DNA of 64,000 nt from CAUZJF01 sp965248605 (GTDB lineage Bacteria > Chloroflexota > Dehalococcoidia > Lucifugimonadales > CAUZJF01): positions 868,001 to 932,000 of the forward strand of contig CBDFJV010000006.1 of NCBI GenBank assembly GCA_965248605.1. Reading direction: 5' to 3'. The position numbers and the translations under genes were made by a program. The notes beneath the pieces were generated by a model. That model had not been told where the DNA came from. It did no database searches and worked only from the letters and a program-made list of their open reading frames with translations. This document shows positions 1-7,678 of the stretch, one piece after another (position 1 is the stretch's first letter; the number at the start of each line of letters is the position of its first letter).

Positions 1-489
1 TTCGGCAACCTGCTAGCGCTTCTAACGATGCTCAAGGGCTTGCCCCTCACGTACAACCGGGACCTCCAGGAAGACAAACAGGGACTCTTCGATACAGTAG
101 ACACTCTTACGACAACGCTGGACGTGGCGGGTCGAATGGTCTCGACCATGCGGGTCGATGCCGCCCGCATGCGCCAGGCGACGGAGGCCGGCCACGTTCT
201 CGCAACCGACGTCGCCGATTACCTGGTCGCCAAGGGGACCCCGTTCAGGGAGGCCTACTCAATTGTGGCCGAGCTCGTGGCGCACGCGACGGCTGAGGGC
301 AAGAAGCTGAATCAGCTTTCGCTTGAAGATTACCGACGGCTCTCGCCCGCGTTCGACGAAGACGTGCTTTCGATAACCGTGGACTCTTCGATCGCGTCTA
401 GGGACATCCCAGGTGGAACGGCTCCCTCACGGGTGACGGGCGCTATCAAGGACGCGAAAGCGAGGCTGGAGGCCGACAGTGCCGGTTGA
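1..489 (+). CDS. argH: Argininosuccinate lyase, C-terminal part
   Basis: The reading frame is open from the first base of the window, so the gene begins upstream; about 162 residues are visible. They match the C-terminal region of argininosuccinate lyase (last step of arginine synthesis: argininosuccinate to arginine plus fumarate, cytosolic). The stretch LLTMLKGLPLTYNRDLQEDK is the hallmark helix of the fumarase/aspartase superfamily in ArgH, and the tail has the usual ArgH C-terminal domain (LEDYRRLSPAFDEDV). The stop overlaps the GTG start of rpe by 11 bases, suggesting translational coupling. Confidence 0.93.
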   Translation, partial: FGNLLALLTMLKGLPLTYNRDLQEDKQGLFDTVDTLTTTLDVAGRMVSTMRVDAARMRQATEAGHVLATDVADYLVAKGTPFREAYSIVAELVAHATAEGKKLNQLSLEDYRRLSPAFDEDVLSITVDSSIASRDIPGGTAPSRVTGAIKDAKARLEADSAG

Positions 490-1153
490 AGCCAAGGTCA
501 AGATCGCGCCGTCGATCCTCTCCGCGGATTTCAGCCGGCTAGGCGAGCAGGTCGCGGAAGCGGAGGCCGGAGGCGCCGACTATATCCACGTCGACGTGAT
601 GGACGGGCATTTCGTGCCCAATCTCACTATCGGTCCTCCTGTAGTTCAGGCGATCAAGCGGCGGACCGATCTCCCACTAGACGTCCACATGATGGTCTCG
701 AACCCACAGGACCTGATCTCCGACGTTGCGGCGGCGGGCGCCGACATCATCACAGTCCATGTCGAGGCTGCCACGCACCTGCACAGGCTGGTCCAGCAAG
801 TTAAGGGTCTCGGGGTGAGGGCAGGAGTGGCTGTGAATCCGGCGACACCCGTGTCTGATATCGAGGAGATCCTGCCCGATGCCGACCTCGTGCTCGTCAT
901 GACCGTCAACCCGGGATTCGGCGGACAAGATTTCATCGGTGGCATGGTCGACAAGGTTGCCAAGGTCCGAGCGATGCTTGACGAGCAAGGACTTACAGCC
1001 GAGCTAGAGGTCGACGGCGGTATTGGGCCCGACAGCGCTCTAACCGTCGTGGAGGCCGGCGCCACGGTGCTGGTGGCGGGCTCTGCGGTGTATGCTTCAG
1101 AAACGAATGTCGCCGATGCGATAGCCCGGATACGTCGCGCTGCAGCTCAGTAG
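479..1153 (+). CDS. rpe: Ribulose-phosphate 3-epimerase
   Basis: 224 residues, the normal length for this TIM-barrel enzyme, which interconverts ribulose 5-phosphate and xylulose 5-phosphate in the pentose phosphate and Calvin pathways. Family signatures are visible in order: APSILSADFSRLG near the start, the metal-binding HVDVMDGHFVPN and DVHMMV segments, the NPGFGGQ loop and the phosphate-binding VDGGI. The GTG start at 479 lies inside argH and is supported by the motif at residues 9-20. It forms an operon-like unit with argH. Confidence 0.95.
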   Translation: MPVEAKVKIAPSILSADFSRLGEQVAEAEAGGADYIHVDVMDGHFVPNLTIGPPVVQAIKRRTDLPLDVHMMVSNPQDLISDVAAAGADIITVHVEAATHLHRLVQQVKGLGVRAGVAVNPATPVSDIEEILPDADLVLVMTVNPGFGGQDFIGGMVDKVAKVRAMLDEQGLTAELEVDGGIGPDSALTVVEAGATVLVAGSAVYASETNVADAIARIRRAAAQ

Positions 1154-1163
1154 GAGAGGGGAC

Positions 1164-1472
1164 TTGTCGAACGCCCGCGTCGATATTCCGGAAGCCGAGG
1201 TGGCCGACTTCTGCCGGCGGCATCATATCCGGAAGCCGGCCCTTTTCGGCTCGGTTATCCGCGACGACTTCACAGCGGACAGCGACATTGATGTCTTAGT
1301 GGAGTTTGAATCGGGTCACACGCCGGGACTGATCACTTTGGCCGGCATGGAGTCCGAACTCTCTGGAGTGATGGGTCGTCGGAAGGTCGATATGGTCACG
1401 CCACGAATGCTGAGCAAGTACTTTCGTGACGAGGTGTTGGAGGAAGCCGAGGTCGTTTATGACGAGGCGTGA
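1164..1472 (+). CDS. MNT-type nucleotidyltransferase (antitoxin-like)
   Basis: 102 residues with a minimal nucleotidyltransferase fold: the GSx10DxD motif is seen as GSVIRDDFTADSDIDVLVEF. In MNT/HEPN toxin-antitoxin pairs this protein inactivates the HEPN partner, in studied cases by adding nucleotides to it. The TTG start at 1164 is 10 bases after the rpe stop. The stop lies 14 bases inside the next gene, so the two are translationally coupled, as expected of a toxin-antitoxin pair. The function is inferred from family and context. Confidence 0.85.
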   Translation: MSNARVDIPEAEVADFCRRHHIRKPALFGSVIRDDFTADSDIDVLVEFESGHTPGLITLAGMESELSGVMGRRKVDMVTPRMLSKYFRDEVLEEAEVVYDEA

Positions 1473-1803
1473 TCCGAGCGTGCCGCTGCGCCACATGCTT
1501 GACTACGCGAGAGAGGCGTCCGAGTTCACGACAAACCGCACCAAGCACGAAATTGAGAGCGACCGTACTCAATATCTAGCATTGACTCGGCTGATCGAGA
1601 TTGTCGGCGAAGCCGCGAATAGAGTTGCCCCAGAGCTAAAAGCTCAGAATCCCGATGTGCAGTGGTCGGACATTATAGCCATGGGGAATCGTTTGATCCA
1701 TGCCTACGATCTGGTTGACTTCGATGCGATTTGGGACACCGTCACCAACGATCTCGTCCCGCTCATCGCCGCCTTGGAACGCATGGTGGCCGAAACGCCG
1801 TGA
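1459..1803 (+). CDS. HEPN-domain (DUF86/HepT-like) protein, putative toxin
   Basis: 114 residues from the ATG at 1459, which overlaps the MNT gene. The sequence is a helical DUF86/HEPN protein (RHMLDYAREA at the start, LIEIVGEAANRV in the middle). In active HEPN RNases the motif is Rx4-6HxY, usually MRNRLIHxY. Here it reads MGNRLIHAY: the histidine and tyrosine are kept but the usual arginine position is glycine, so the RNase activity is uncertain. A longer in-frame start at 1426 exists but would extend the overlap further. It ends just before hemL, which faces the other way. Confidence 0.82.
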   Translation: MTRRDPSVPLRHMLDYAREASEFTTNRTKHEIESDRTQYLALTRLIEIVGEAANRVAPELKAQNPDVQWSDIIAMGNRLIHAYDLVDFDAIWDTVTNDLVPLIAALERMVAETP

Positions 1804-1825
1804 CGCTCGCCTCCGACAAACCCTT

Positions 1826-3103
1826 CTAGATGAGCGCGCGTTCAGCCGCGGCGATCGTTTCGTCGATATCCTCTTCCGTGTGCGCCGTCGACAGGAACAT
1901 CGCCTCGAATGGTGACGGCGGCAGGTAGACACCCTCGTTCAGCATCCGGTGGAAGAACCGAGCGAACCCGTCTTTGTCGGTTGTCCCCACGGCGTCCCAT
2001 CCATTGACTTGGTCTTCCGTGAAAAACAACGTCATCATCGACCCGACTCGATTGATAGCCACCGGAGTCTCTGCTTTCTTGAAAACCTCGCGGAAGCCAT
2101 GCTCCAGCTGCCTCCCTTTCGACTCAAGAGCGTCGTACACTTCCGAACGTTGCAATATCTGTAGCGTCTTGGCGCCGGCCGCCATAGCGACGGGATTGCC
2201 GGAGAGAGTGCCCGCCTGGTACATGGGTCCGAGTGGCGAGACGGTCTCCATGATGCCTCGTCTGCCTCCATAGGCCCCGACAGGCAGACCTCCTCCGATG
2301 ATCTTGCCCAAACAAGTGATGTCCGGTTCGACGTCGTAGATTTTCTGAGCACCGCCGTACCCGACCCGGAAGCCCGTCACCACTTCGTCGAAAATGAGCA
2401 ACGCGCCGGCGTCGGCCGTCGATTGACGCAGTCCTTCGAGAAAACCCCGTCGTGGCGGTACGACACCCATGTTGGCCGCTACGGGCTCGACGATCACCGC
2501 CGCGATCTCGTTGGGGTACTCGCCAAAAAGCGCCTCGACGGAGCGCAGGTCGTTGTATTGGGCCACCAGAGTGTCGTTGGCGACTGAGCGCGCAACGCCT
2601 GCGCTAGTCGGCACTCCGTGGGCGGCGGCCCCAGAGCCGGCTTCCACCAGGAGAGCGTCGGCATGGCCGTGGTAGCCCCCCTGGAACTTCACGATCTTGT
2701 CGCGCCCAGTGAAGGCTCTTGCCAGCCGCAGTGCGCTCATCCCGGCTTCGGTGCCCGAGTTGACGAAGCGGACCATATCGACCGACGGAAGGGCGCCAAT
2801 GATCATTCGCGCTAAGTCGTTCTCTTGCTCGGTCGGGGCTCCAAAGCTCGTGCCCCTGTCGGCGGCCATCCTGACGGCCGCGACGACCTCCGGGTGGGCA
2901 TGACCGAGGATCATCGGGCCCCACGAACCGACATAGTCGATGTACTGATTGCCGTCTACGTCTCTGACCCGTGAACCCTGACCCCGTGCCAATACGATGG
3001 GATCACCCCCAACCGCCGTCCATGCTCGTGCAGGACTGTTGACGCCTCCAGGGAATAGCTTCTTGGCAGCACGGTAAAGCTCTTGTGAACGTCCTCGGCG
3101 CAT
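1826..3103 (-). CDS. hemL: Glutamate-1-semialdehyde 2,1-aminomutase
   Basis: 425 residues, full length for this PLP enzyme, which converts glutamate-1-semialdehyde to 5-aminolevulinate in the C5 route to tetrapyrroles. Visible signatures: the N-terminal LFPGGVNSPAR, the substrate-gating region MVRFVNSGTEAGMSALRLAR, the cofactor aspartate in LLIFDEVVTGFR, and the PLP lysine in CLGKIIGGGLPVGAYGG. It is convergent with the HEPN gene and divergent from the coiled-coil genes, so it has its own promoter in the gap around 3104-3276. Confidence 0.96.
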   Translation of the reverse strand: MRRGRSQELYRAAKKLFPGGVNSPARAWTAVGGDPIVLARGQGSRVRDVDGNQYIDYVGSWGPMILGHAHPEVVAAVRMAADRGTSFGAPTEQENDLARMIIGALPSVDMVRFVNSGTEAGMSALRLARAFTGRDKIVKFQGGYHGHADALLVEAGSGAAAHGVPTSAGVARSVANDTLVAQYNDLRSVEALFGEYPNEIAAVIVEPVAANMGVVPPRRGFLEGLRQSTADAGALLIFDEVVTGFRVGYGGAQKIYDVEPDITCLGKIIGGGLPVGAYGGRRGIMETVSPLGPMYQAGTLSGNPVAMAAGAKTLQILQRSEVYDALESKGRQLEHGFREVFKKAETPVAINRVGSMMTLFFTEDQVNGWDAVGTTDKDGFARFFHRMLNEGVYLPPSPFEAMFLSTAHTEEDIDETIAAAERALI

Positions 3104-3276
3104 TTGGTCACCCCGAATGCCGTGGGCTAGCTGTTGAATGGTATCACCGGCGAATTGTCCTTCTCGGCGCGAGTATCGCCCTCGCGTTGCAGCTTTCTAG
3201 CTTGCGACGGTGCCTCGAAGGACTTACAGTATAACTTGAGCAGCGGCCCAAGCAGCTTGCTATCAGGAGTTTTGTC

Positions 3277-4314
3277 GTGGACCCGACTCTCGGTCACTGG
3301 GATGAGGAGCTCGAGGAAGCGCGGGCACAGCTGAAGCTTGCCAAACGGGAAGAGGAGAAGGCCCGAGCAGCCCACACCGAAGTCAAGCTCCACCAAGAGC
3401 GTGAGGAACGGCTGTCGAACGCGGCTCGGAAGAAAGCCCAGAATGCCAAGAGCCTCGAAGCTCAATCTCGTCAGCGAAGCAACGAAGCAAAGCGTAAGGC
3501 CGAAGATGCCGGAAGGAAGGGCCTTGCCAGGCATCGTTGGGAAGGCGAGCTTCAGCGGTGGTCGGGTGAGCAGCAGCGGGCCTCCGGCGACGCAAGACGC
3601 TTCGAAGATGAAGCGCGGAGAAAAGAGAGGGACGCAACCGCCCTAGCCAAGGAAGTAAAGGTCAAGCAGGAGATAGTGGGGGAGAAGCTCAAGTCTACGC
3701 ACGGCTGGAGCCAGAAGTTCAACTACCTCCTCAAGACGAGCGGGACAAGAACGGACGCGAAGATGGCGGACCAGGCAACAGTGGCGTCTGATGGTGCCGA
3801 GACTGCCGACGAATCCCAGATCGAACCCACACTTACGCCTGAATTGGAGCCTTTTGAGGAGAGTTCCGCTTCGGTAGTGGCGGAGGCGGCCGAGATTGAG
3901 ACCCAAGCGCCGCCCGACGGCTCAACCGAGGGTGAGCAACCGATTGCTCGCCCACCAACAGACGGCAATGGAGCTTCTGGGGCCCTCCAATCACAACAGA
4001 AGACCACGACCGCCGAGCCCGTGTCCTCAGACCTTCCGTCGGCGAACTCTCTGACCATCACCAACCGCGCCACGGCCGCGCTTAGAGACATATTGCTAGG
4101 AATGGGCCACCGTCGGGAGGAGCTGCTACGGTTGTCCACGGGCCCGGACGGCGGCATCGTAGTTGCGCTAGATAGCCATCGGGTTGGCGACCACGTGGTG
4201 GACCACGATGGGGACGCCGTTCTACTCATCGACCGAACCCTACCGGAGGAGTTGGTGGGAAAGACTCTGGATACCAACGAAACGCGCGATGGTAAGCAGC
4301 TCGTCCTCCTCTAG
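3277..4314 (+). CDS. Coiled-coil protein with C-terminal A-type (IscA/HesB-fold-like) domain, copy A
   Basis: 345 residues from a GTG preceded by CAGGAG. Roughly residues 5-135 are a charged, heptad-rich coiled coil, with the stretch RKGLARHRWEGELQRW in its middle. Residues about 155-245 are acidic, Pro/Ser/Thr-rich linker. The last ~95 residues have the pattern of an A-type Fe-S carrier: LTITNRATAALRDIL, LLRLSTGPDGG, GDHVVDHDGDAVLLIDRTLP, LVGKTLD. No cysteine is present where IscA has its three cluster ligands. There is no signal peptide or membrane segment. The next gene is a paralog. The function is unknown; the fold match is by eye. Confidence 0.75.
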   Translation: MDPTLGHWDEELEEARAQLKLAKREEEKARAAHTEVKLHQEREERLSNAARKKAQNAKSLEAQSRQRSNEAKRKAEDAGRKGLARHRWEGELQRWSGEQQRASGDARRFEDEARRKERDATALAKEVKVKQEIVGEKLKSTHGWSQKFNYLLKTSGTRTDAKMADQATVASDGAETADESQIEPTLTPELEPFEESSASVVAEAAEIETQAPPDGSTEGEQPIARPPTDGNGASGALQSQQKTTTAEPVSSDLPSANSLTITNRATAALRDILLGMGHRREELLRLSTGPDGGIVVALDSHRVGDHVVDHDGDAVLLIDRTLPEELVGKTLDTNETRDGKQLVLL

Positions 4315-4414
4315 AGCCGGTCAAGCCGCCGCCAACACACCCGGGCAGCGCCAGCTCCGCAAAAGGCAGAGGCCCAGCGCGATTCCGCCTTGGAAGCGCA
4401 AATCGGGCATTGTC

Positions 4415-5197
4415 ATGCCGTGGGACCAGGCCCACGAAGACACTCGTGTCAAGCTGGCCTCCGCGCATCTCGCCGACAAGCGGGCCCGTGCGACTTTGCG
4501 GAAGACTCAGATGGAGCACGACCGCCAGGATCGTTTCCATTTAACAGCTATGAAGAAGGCAGACGATGCGCGAGTCGCTGAGAGCATCGCTCAGCGTCTG
4601 CTCGACGATGCCAGCCGGAAGTCCGAGGAAGCCCGTCGAAAAAACCTCGCCCGCCACCGCTGGGAGGCCGACATTCATCGACGGAAGGCCCAGCTGGAAA
4701 CAGCGACTCGCGACCGCAGGCGCTGGGAGGCCGATGCCAGGCGGAACGAAAACTCGATCAAAGAACTCTCCCAGGAGATTGATGACCAGAAGGAGGCCAT
4801 TACAGAGCGCTCGGGAGATGTGCGGCGGTTGAACCGTAAATTTCAGCGTCTGCGGCGGAGCGGCCGTGGTCTGAAGGCTTCAGCGCGTTCCTCCACCGAG
4901 CTCAACCCGACCCAACAAGTCGCTTCGGCGTTCTCGGTGACCGACGGTGCGATCAGTGCCCTGGGGGACGTCTTGAAAAGCATCGAGGCGGAACCCGGTC
5001 ATAGCCTGCGCCTGGTTGTCGGTGAAGAAGGCAATCTTGTACTGGTGTTAGACACCCAGGCCGAGGGTGACAGTGTCCTGAGTCACCAGCGGGTCCCGGT
5101 CCTGCTCGTCGGGGATCCTGTCCCTCCCAGCCTGCTCGGCAAGACGCTAGACGTTAGCCCTTCGTTCGAGGGGACTCAGATCATCCTCACGGACTAG
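4415..5197 (+). CDS. Coiled-coil protein with C-terminal A-type-fold-like domain, copy B
   Basis: 260 residues if started at the ATG 4415, chosen because the N-terminus then aligns with copy A (a short Trp-Asp segment followed by the coil). The frame is open further upstream, so the start is uncertain. Residues ~10-150 are coiled coil and contain RKNLARHRWEADIHRRK, clearly paralogous to copy A. The final ~85 residues repeat the A-type-like domain (FSVTDGAISALGDVL, LRLVVGEEGN, VPVLLVGD, LLGKTLDV), again without cysteines. It lacks the acidic linker of copy A. The tandem arrangement and divergence suggest a duplicated pair that may form a hetero-oligomer (inference). Confidence 0.75.
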   Translation: MPWDQAHEDTRVKLASAHLADKRARATLRKTQMEHDRQDRFHLTAMKKADDARVAESIAQRLLDDASRKSEEARRKNLARHRWEADIHRRKAQLETATRDRRRWEADARRNENSIKELSQEIDDQKEAITERSGDVRRLNRKFQRLRRSGRGLKASARSSTELNPTQQVASAFSVTDGAISALGDVLKSIEAEPGHSLRLVVGEEGNLVLVLDTQAEGDSVLSHQRVPVLLVGDPVPPSLLGKTLDVSPSFEGTQIILTD

Positions 5198-5270
5198 CTG
5201 CTGGGAGCGAATACTCTGTAGCAAACCGTCGCAAACTGTCGAATCCGTATCTGCGGGGAATGCGACAGGA

Positions 5271-5312
5271 GGGTACAGGGTACAGGGTACAGGGTACAGG
5301 GTGCAGGGTACG
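5271..5312. repeat. Short tandem repeat, 7-bp unit
   Basis: Six successive copies of GGGTACA (the last two with single changes) lie in the gap between the second coiled-coil gene and groEL. A minisatellite of this kind is prone to slippage. No gene is visible in 5198-5576 apart from this repeat, a GC-rich imperfect palindrome around 5385-5440 and the promoter-like repeat at 5490-5518. Confidence 0.85.
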
Positions 5313-5489
5313 GTGGGTAGTCGATTTCGGTTGTCGTCTGGTGGATTGTCGTTCTCTTTGTGCTGTGCAGGCTGGGCAAACTCCCCCTTCCTCCCGAGAG
5401 GCTCGGGATCTTCGACAACCTTCCCCCGAGGGGGGAAGGGGTAAGACAAACGGAAGGACAAGACCCGTGGGGTCAGTCCCTCAGAAGAT

Positions 5490-5518
5490 AATGTAGCACA
5501 AATGTGCTAGTATGTCAA
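5490..5518 (-). promoter_or_regulatory. Promoter-like unit with palindromic operator in the spacer, copy 1
   Basis: Read on the minus strand: TTGACA (5513-5518), a 17-base spacer, then TACATT (5490-5495). The palindrome TAGCACA-nn-TGTGCTA (5494-5509) fills the spacer and overlaps the -10 box. A diverged copy of the same ~55-bp unit is at 61618-61671. This looks like a sigma-70-type promoter closed by a dimeric repressor. No convincing gene starts downstream here, so it may be a stranded copy. Confidence 0.5.
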
Positions 5519-5576
5519 GTTTTGGTTTTGGTGCGGGTGTGAACCGAGGATAGTACCGGGAACCCAATCATCGCTC

Positions 5577-5612
5577 AAAAAACAGAGGGTCCGGATGTCC
5601 GGACCCTCTGTT
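5577..5612 (-). terminator. Rho-independent terminator of groEL
   Basis: A perfect 15-bp inverted repeat (5581-5595 and 5598-5612, 2-base loop, built on CAGAGGGTCCGGA) is followed on the minus strand by six T. It sits 21 bases past the groEL stop. Confidence 0.92.
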
Positions 5613-5632
5613 GCTTGCTCAGTCGTTTTCGC

Positions 5633-7243
5633 CTAGTAGTCCATCGGCGGGGCCGCCGGCATCGGAGGTGCGTCCTCCTTGATGTCGGTGATTAGCGACT
5701 CTGTCGTCAGGATCATTCCCGCCACGCTGGCAGCGTTCTCGATAGCGGCTCGGGTGACCTTCGCCGGGTCCATGATCCCCCGTGGAAGCAGGTTGGTGAA
5801 CTCCCCAACATCGGCATCGTATCCCCAGTCACCTTCTGCTTTGAGGCTATCGGTAAGAATCACCTCACCGGATACACCCGTGTTTTCCGAGATGAGCTTC
5901 AAGGGCTTCTCCAGCGCCTTACTCAGGACGTTTGCGCCTGTGAGCTCGTCGCCTGACAGGTCCAGCTTCTCAAGAGCCCCCCTCGATCGGATGAGTGCGA
6001 GGCCACCTCCGGGGACGATCCCCTCCTCAACGGCAGCCCGCGTCGCCGAAAGGGCGTCCTCCATTCGCTGCTTCTTCTCTTTGAGCTCTACCTCGGTGGC
6101 GGCTCCGACCTTGATAATGGCCACCCCTCCGGAGAGCTTGGCCAGACGCTCCTGGAGCTTCTCACGGTCGTAGTCAGAGGTCGTATCCTCGACCTGTGCC
6201 TTGATCTGCTTGATGCGTCCCTGTATCGCGTCCTCAGAGCCCTTACCTTCGACGAAGGTCGTGTCGTCTTTGGTTGACACTACCCGGCGGGCCCGTCCCA
6301 GGTCCTCCACCGTCACCGAGTCGAGCTTGCGGCCGACTTCCTCGCTGATGACCTGGCCGCCCGTGACGATGGCCATGTCCTGCAGCATCTCCTTGCGCCG
6401 GTCGCCGAAGCCAGGGGCCTTCACGGCCAGAACGGATAGAGTGCCTCGGAGCTTATTGACGACGAGAGTGGCCAGCGCCTCACCCTCGATGTCCTCACCG
6501 ACGATCACGACGTTCTTGCCGACCTGAAGAATCTTCTCGAGGGCGGGCAGAAGGTCCGCCACCGCCGACAGCTTCTTGTCCGTTATCAGGATGTACGGGT
6601 CCTCGATGTCGGTCTCCATCCTGTCCTGGTTGGTGATGAAGTACGGTGAGATGTATCCTCTGTCGATCTGCATCCCCTCCACGAACTCTTGCTCGTAGCT
6701 GATGCCCTTGGACTCTTCTACCGTGATCACCCCGTCCTTGCCGACCTTCTCCATGACCTCGGCGATAAGAGAACCCATCTCCTCGTCGTGGGCCGAGAGG
6801 GAGGCAATCTGTGCGATTTGGGTCTTGCCCTCGACAGGGGTGGACATCTCGCCGATCGCGTCTCTGAGAGCCGCGACGCCCTTCTCTATCCCTCGTTTGA
6901 GTGCCATCGGGTTGGTCCCCGCGGCGATGTTTTTGAACCCTTCGTGAACGATGGCCTGCGCGAGAACGGCGGCCGTCGTAGTACCGTCTCCTGCAACGTC
7001 GTTGGTCTTGCTGGAGGCTTCCTTCACGAGCTGAGCGCCCATGTTCTCGAAGGGCTCCTCAAGCTCGATCTCCTTCGCGATCGTTACGCCGTCGCTACAC
7101 ACCTGGGGCGGGCCGAACTTCTTGTCTAGCACCACGTTGCGTCCCTTGGGACCAAGGGTCACGCCCATCGTATCAACCATCGTGTCGATGCCGCGTTTCA
7201 TCGCGGAACGAGCATCCTCGCTAAACGTCAACTGCTTTGGCAC
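5633..7243 (-). CDS. groEL: Chaperonin GroEL (60 kDa)
   Basis: 536 residues from the GTG at 7243, which has AGGAG eight bases upstream. A longer in-frame extension to 7330 exists but runs into groES and does not align with GroEL. Forms the 14-subunit cytosolic folding chamber with GroES. Signatures: VTLGPKGRNVVLDKKFG and the ATP loop DGTTTAAVLAQ in the equatorial domain, and the AAVEEGIVPGGG signature. The C-terminus is short (MPAAPPMDY) rather than a long GGM tail. Co-transcribed with groES from the CIRCE-controlled promoter and closed by the terminator at 5577-5612. Confidence 0.98.
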   Translation of the reverse strand: MPKQLTFSEDARSAMKRGIDTMVDTMGVTLGPKGRNVVLDKKFGPPQVCSDGVTIAKEIELEEPFENMGAQLVKEASSKTNDVAGDGTTTAAVLAQAIVHEGFKNIAAGTNPMALKRGIEKGVAALRDAIGEMSTPVEGKTQIAQIASLSAHDEEMGSLIAEVMEKVGKDGVITVEESKGISYEQEFVEGMQIDRGYISPYFITNQDRMETDIEDPYILITDKKLSAVADLLPALEKILQVGKNVVIVGEDIEGEALATLVVNKLRGTLSVLAVKAPGFGDRRKEMLQDMAIVTGGQVISEEVGRKLDSVTVEDLGRARRVVSTKDDTTFVEGKGSEDAIQGRIKQIKAQVEDTTSDYDREKLQERLAKLSGGVAIIKVGAATEVELKEKKQRMEDALSATRAAVEEGIVPGGGLALIRSRGALEKLDLSGDELTGANVLSKALEKPLKLISENTGVSGEVILTDSLKAEGDWGYDADVGEFTNLLPRGIMDPAKVTRAAIENAASVAGMILTTESLITDIKEDAPPMPAAPPMDY

Positions 7244-7277
7244 TGTGCTACTCCTTGGGTTGGGCTTGTATCGATAC

Positions 7278-7595
7278 TTACTTTGTGAAGAGGATGTCGT
7301 CTTCGCGGAGCACCACGTATTCGGTGTCACCGACCCGATACTCGGTCCCGCTGTATTTGCCGTAAATCACCGTATCCCCGACCGCGACTTCCATGGGTAT
7401 CCTCTTGCCGTCGTCGGTCAGCTTTCCGGGACCTGCAGCTACGACCTTGCCTTCCTGAGGTTTCTCTTTTGCCGTGTCCGGAATATAGATGCCTCCCGGG
7501 CTTACCTGCTGCTCGTCATCCAGCGGCTCAATCACTATCCGGTTACCTAAAGGTTTGAACGTGACCGCCGTCTCCTTCTTCGTTTTCGTGGTCAA
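7278..7595 (-). CDS. groES: Co-chaperonin GroES (10 kDa)
   Basis: 105 residues, slightly longer than usual because of a charged N-terminal extension (TKTKKETA). The lid heptamer of GroEL. Signatures: FKPLGNRIVIEPLDDEQ, the mobile loop QQVSPGGIYIPDTAKEKP, and the C-terminal GTEYRVGDTEYVVLREDDILF. It starts at a TTG (7595) preceded by GAGGAGG with good spacing. groEL follows after a 34-base gap. Expression should respond to heat shock through HrcA (see the CIRCE site). Confidence 0.97.
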   Translation of the reverse strand: MTTKTKKETAVTFKPLGNRIVIEPLDDEQQVSPGGIYIPDTAKEKPQEGKVVAAGPGKLTDDGKRIPMEVAVGDTVIYGKYSGTEYRVGDTEYVVLREDDILFTK

Positions 7596-7617
7596 CTGTG
7601 ACGACCTCCTCGAAGTG

Positions 7618-7678
7618 TAATTAGCAGTCTCTTGGTGAGACTGCTAATTAGTGTAGACGGAACGGCGCCGAAGGTCAA
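7618..7678 (-). promoter_or_regulatory. groESL promoter with CIRCE (HrcA) operator
   Basis: On the minus strand: -35 TTGACC (7673-7678), 17-base spacer, -10 TACACT (7650-7655). Immediately downstream is a CIRCE element, TTAGCAGTC-N9-GACTGCTAA (7621-7647), within a longer perfect inverted repeat with 14-bp arms (7618-7631 and 7637-7650). The canonical CIRCE arm is TTAGCACTC; this one differs by a symmetric C-to-G change. HrcA bound here would repress groES-groEL. Confidence 0.92.

Noticed and set aside
5147..5461. Minus-strand frame downstream of promoter-like copy 1
   Set aside because: It is antisense to the end of the second coiled-coil gene, runs through the 7-bp minisatellite and has no ribosome site.
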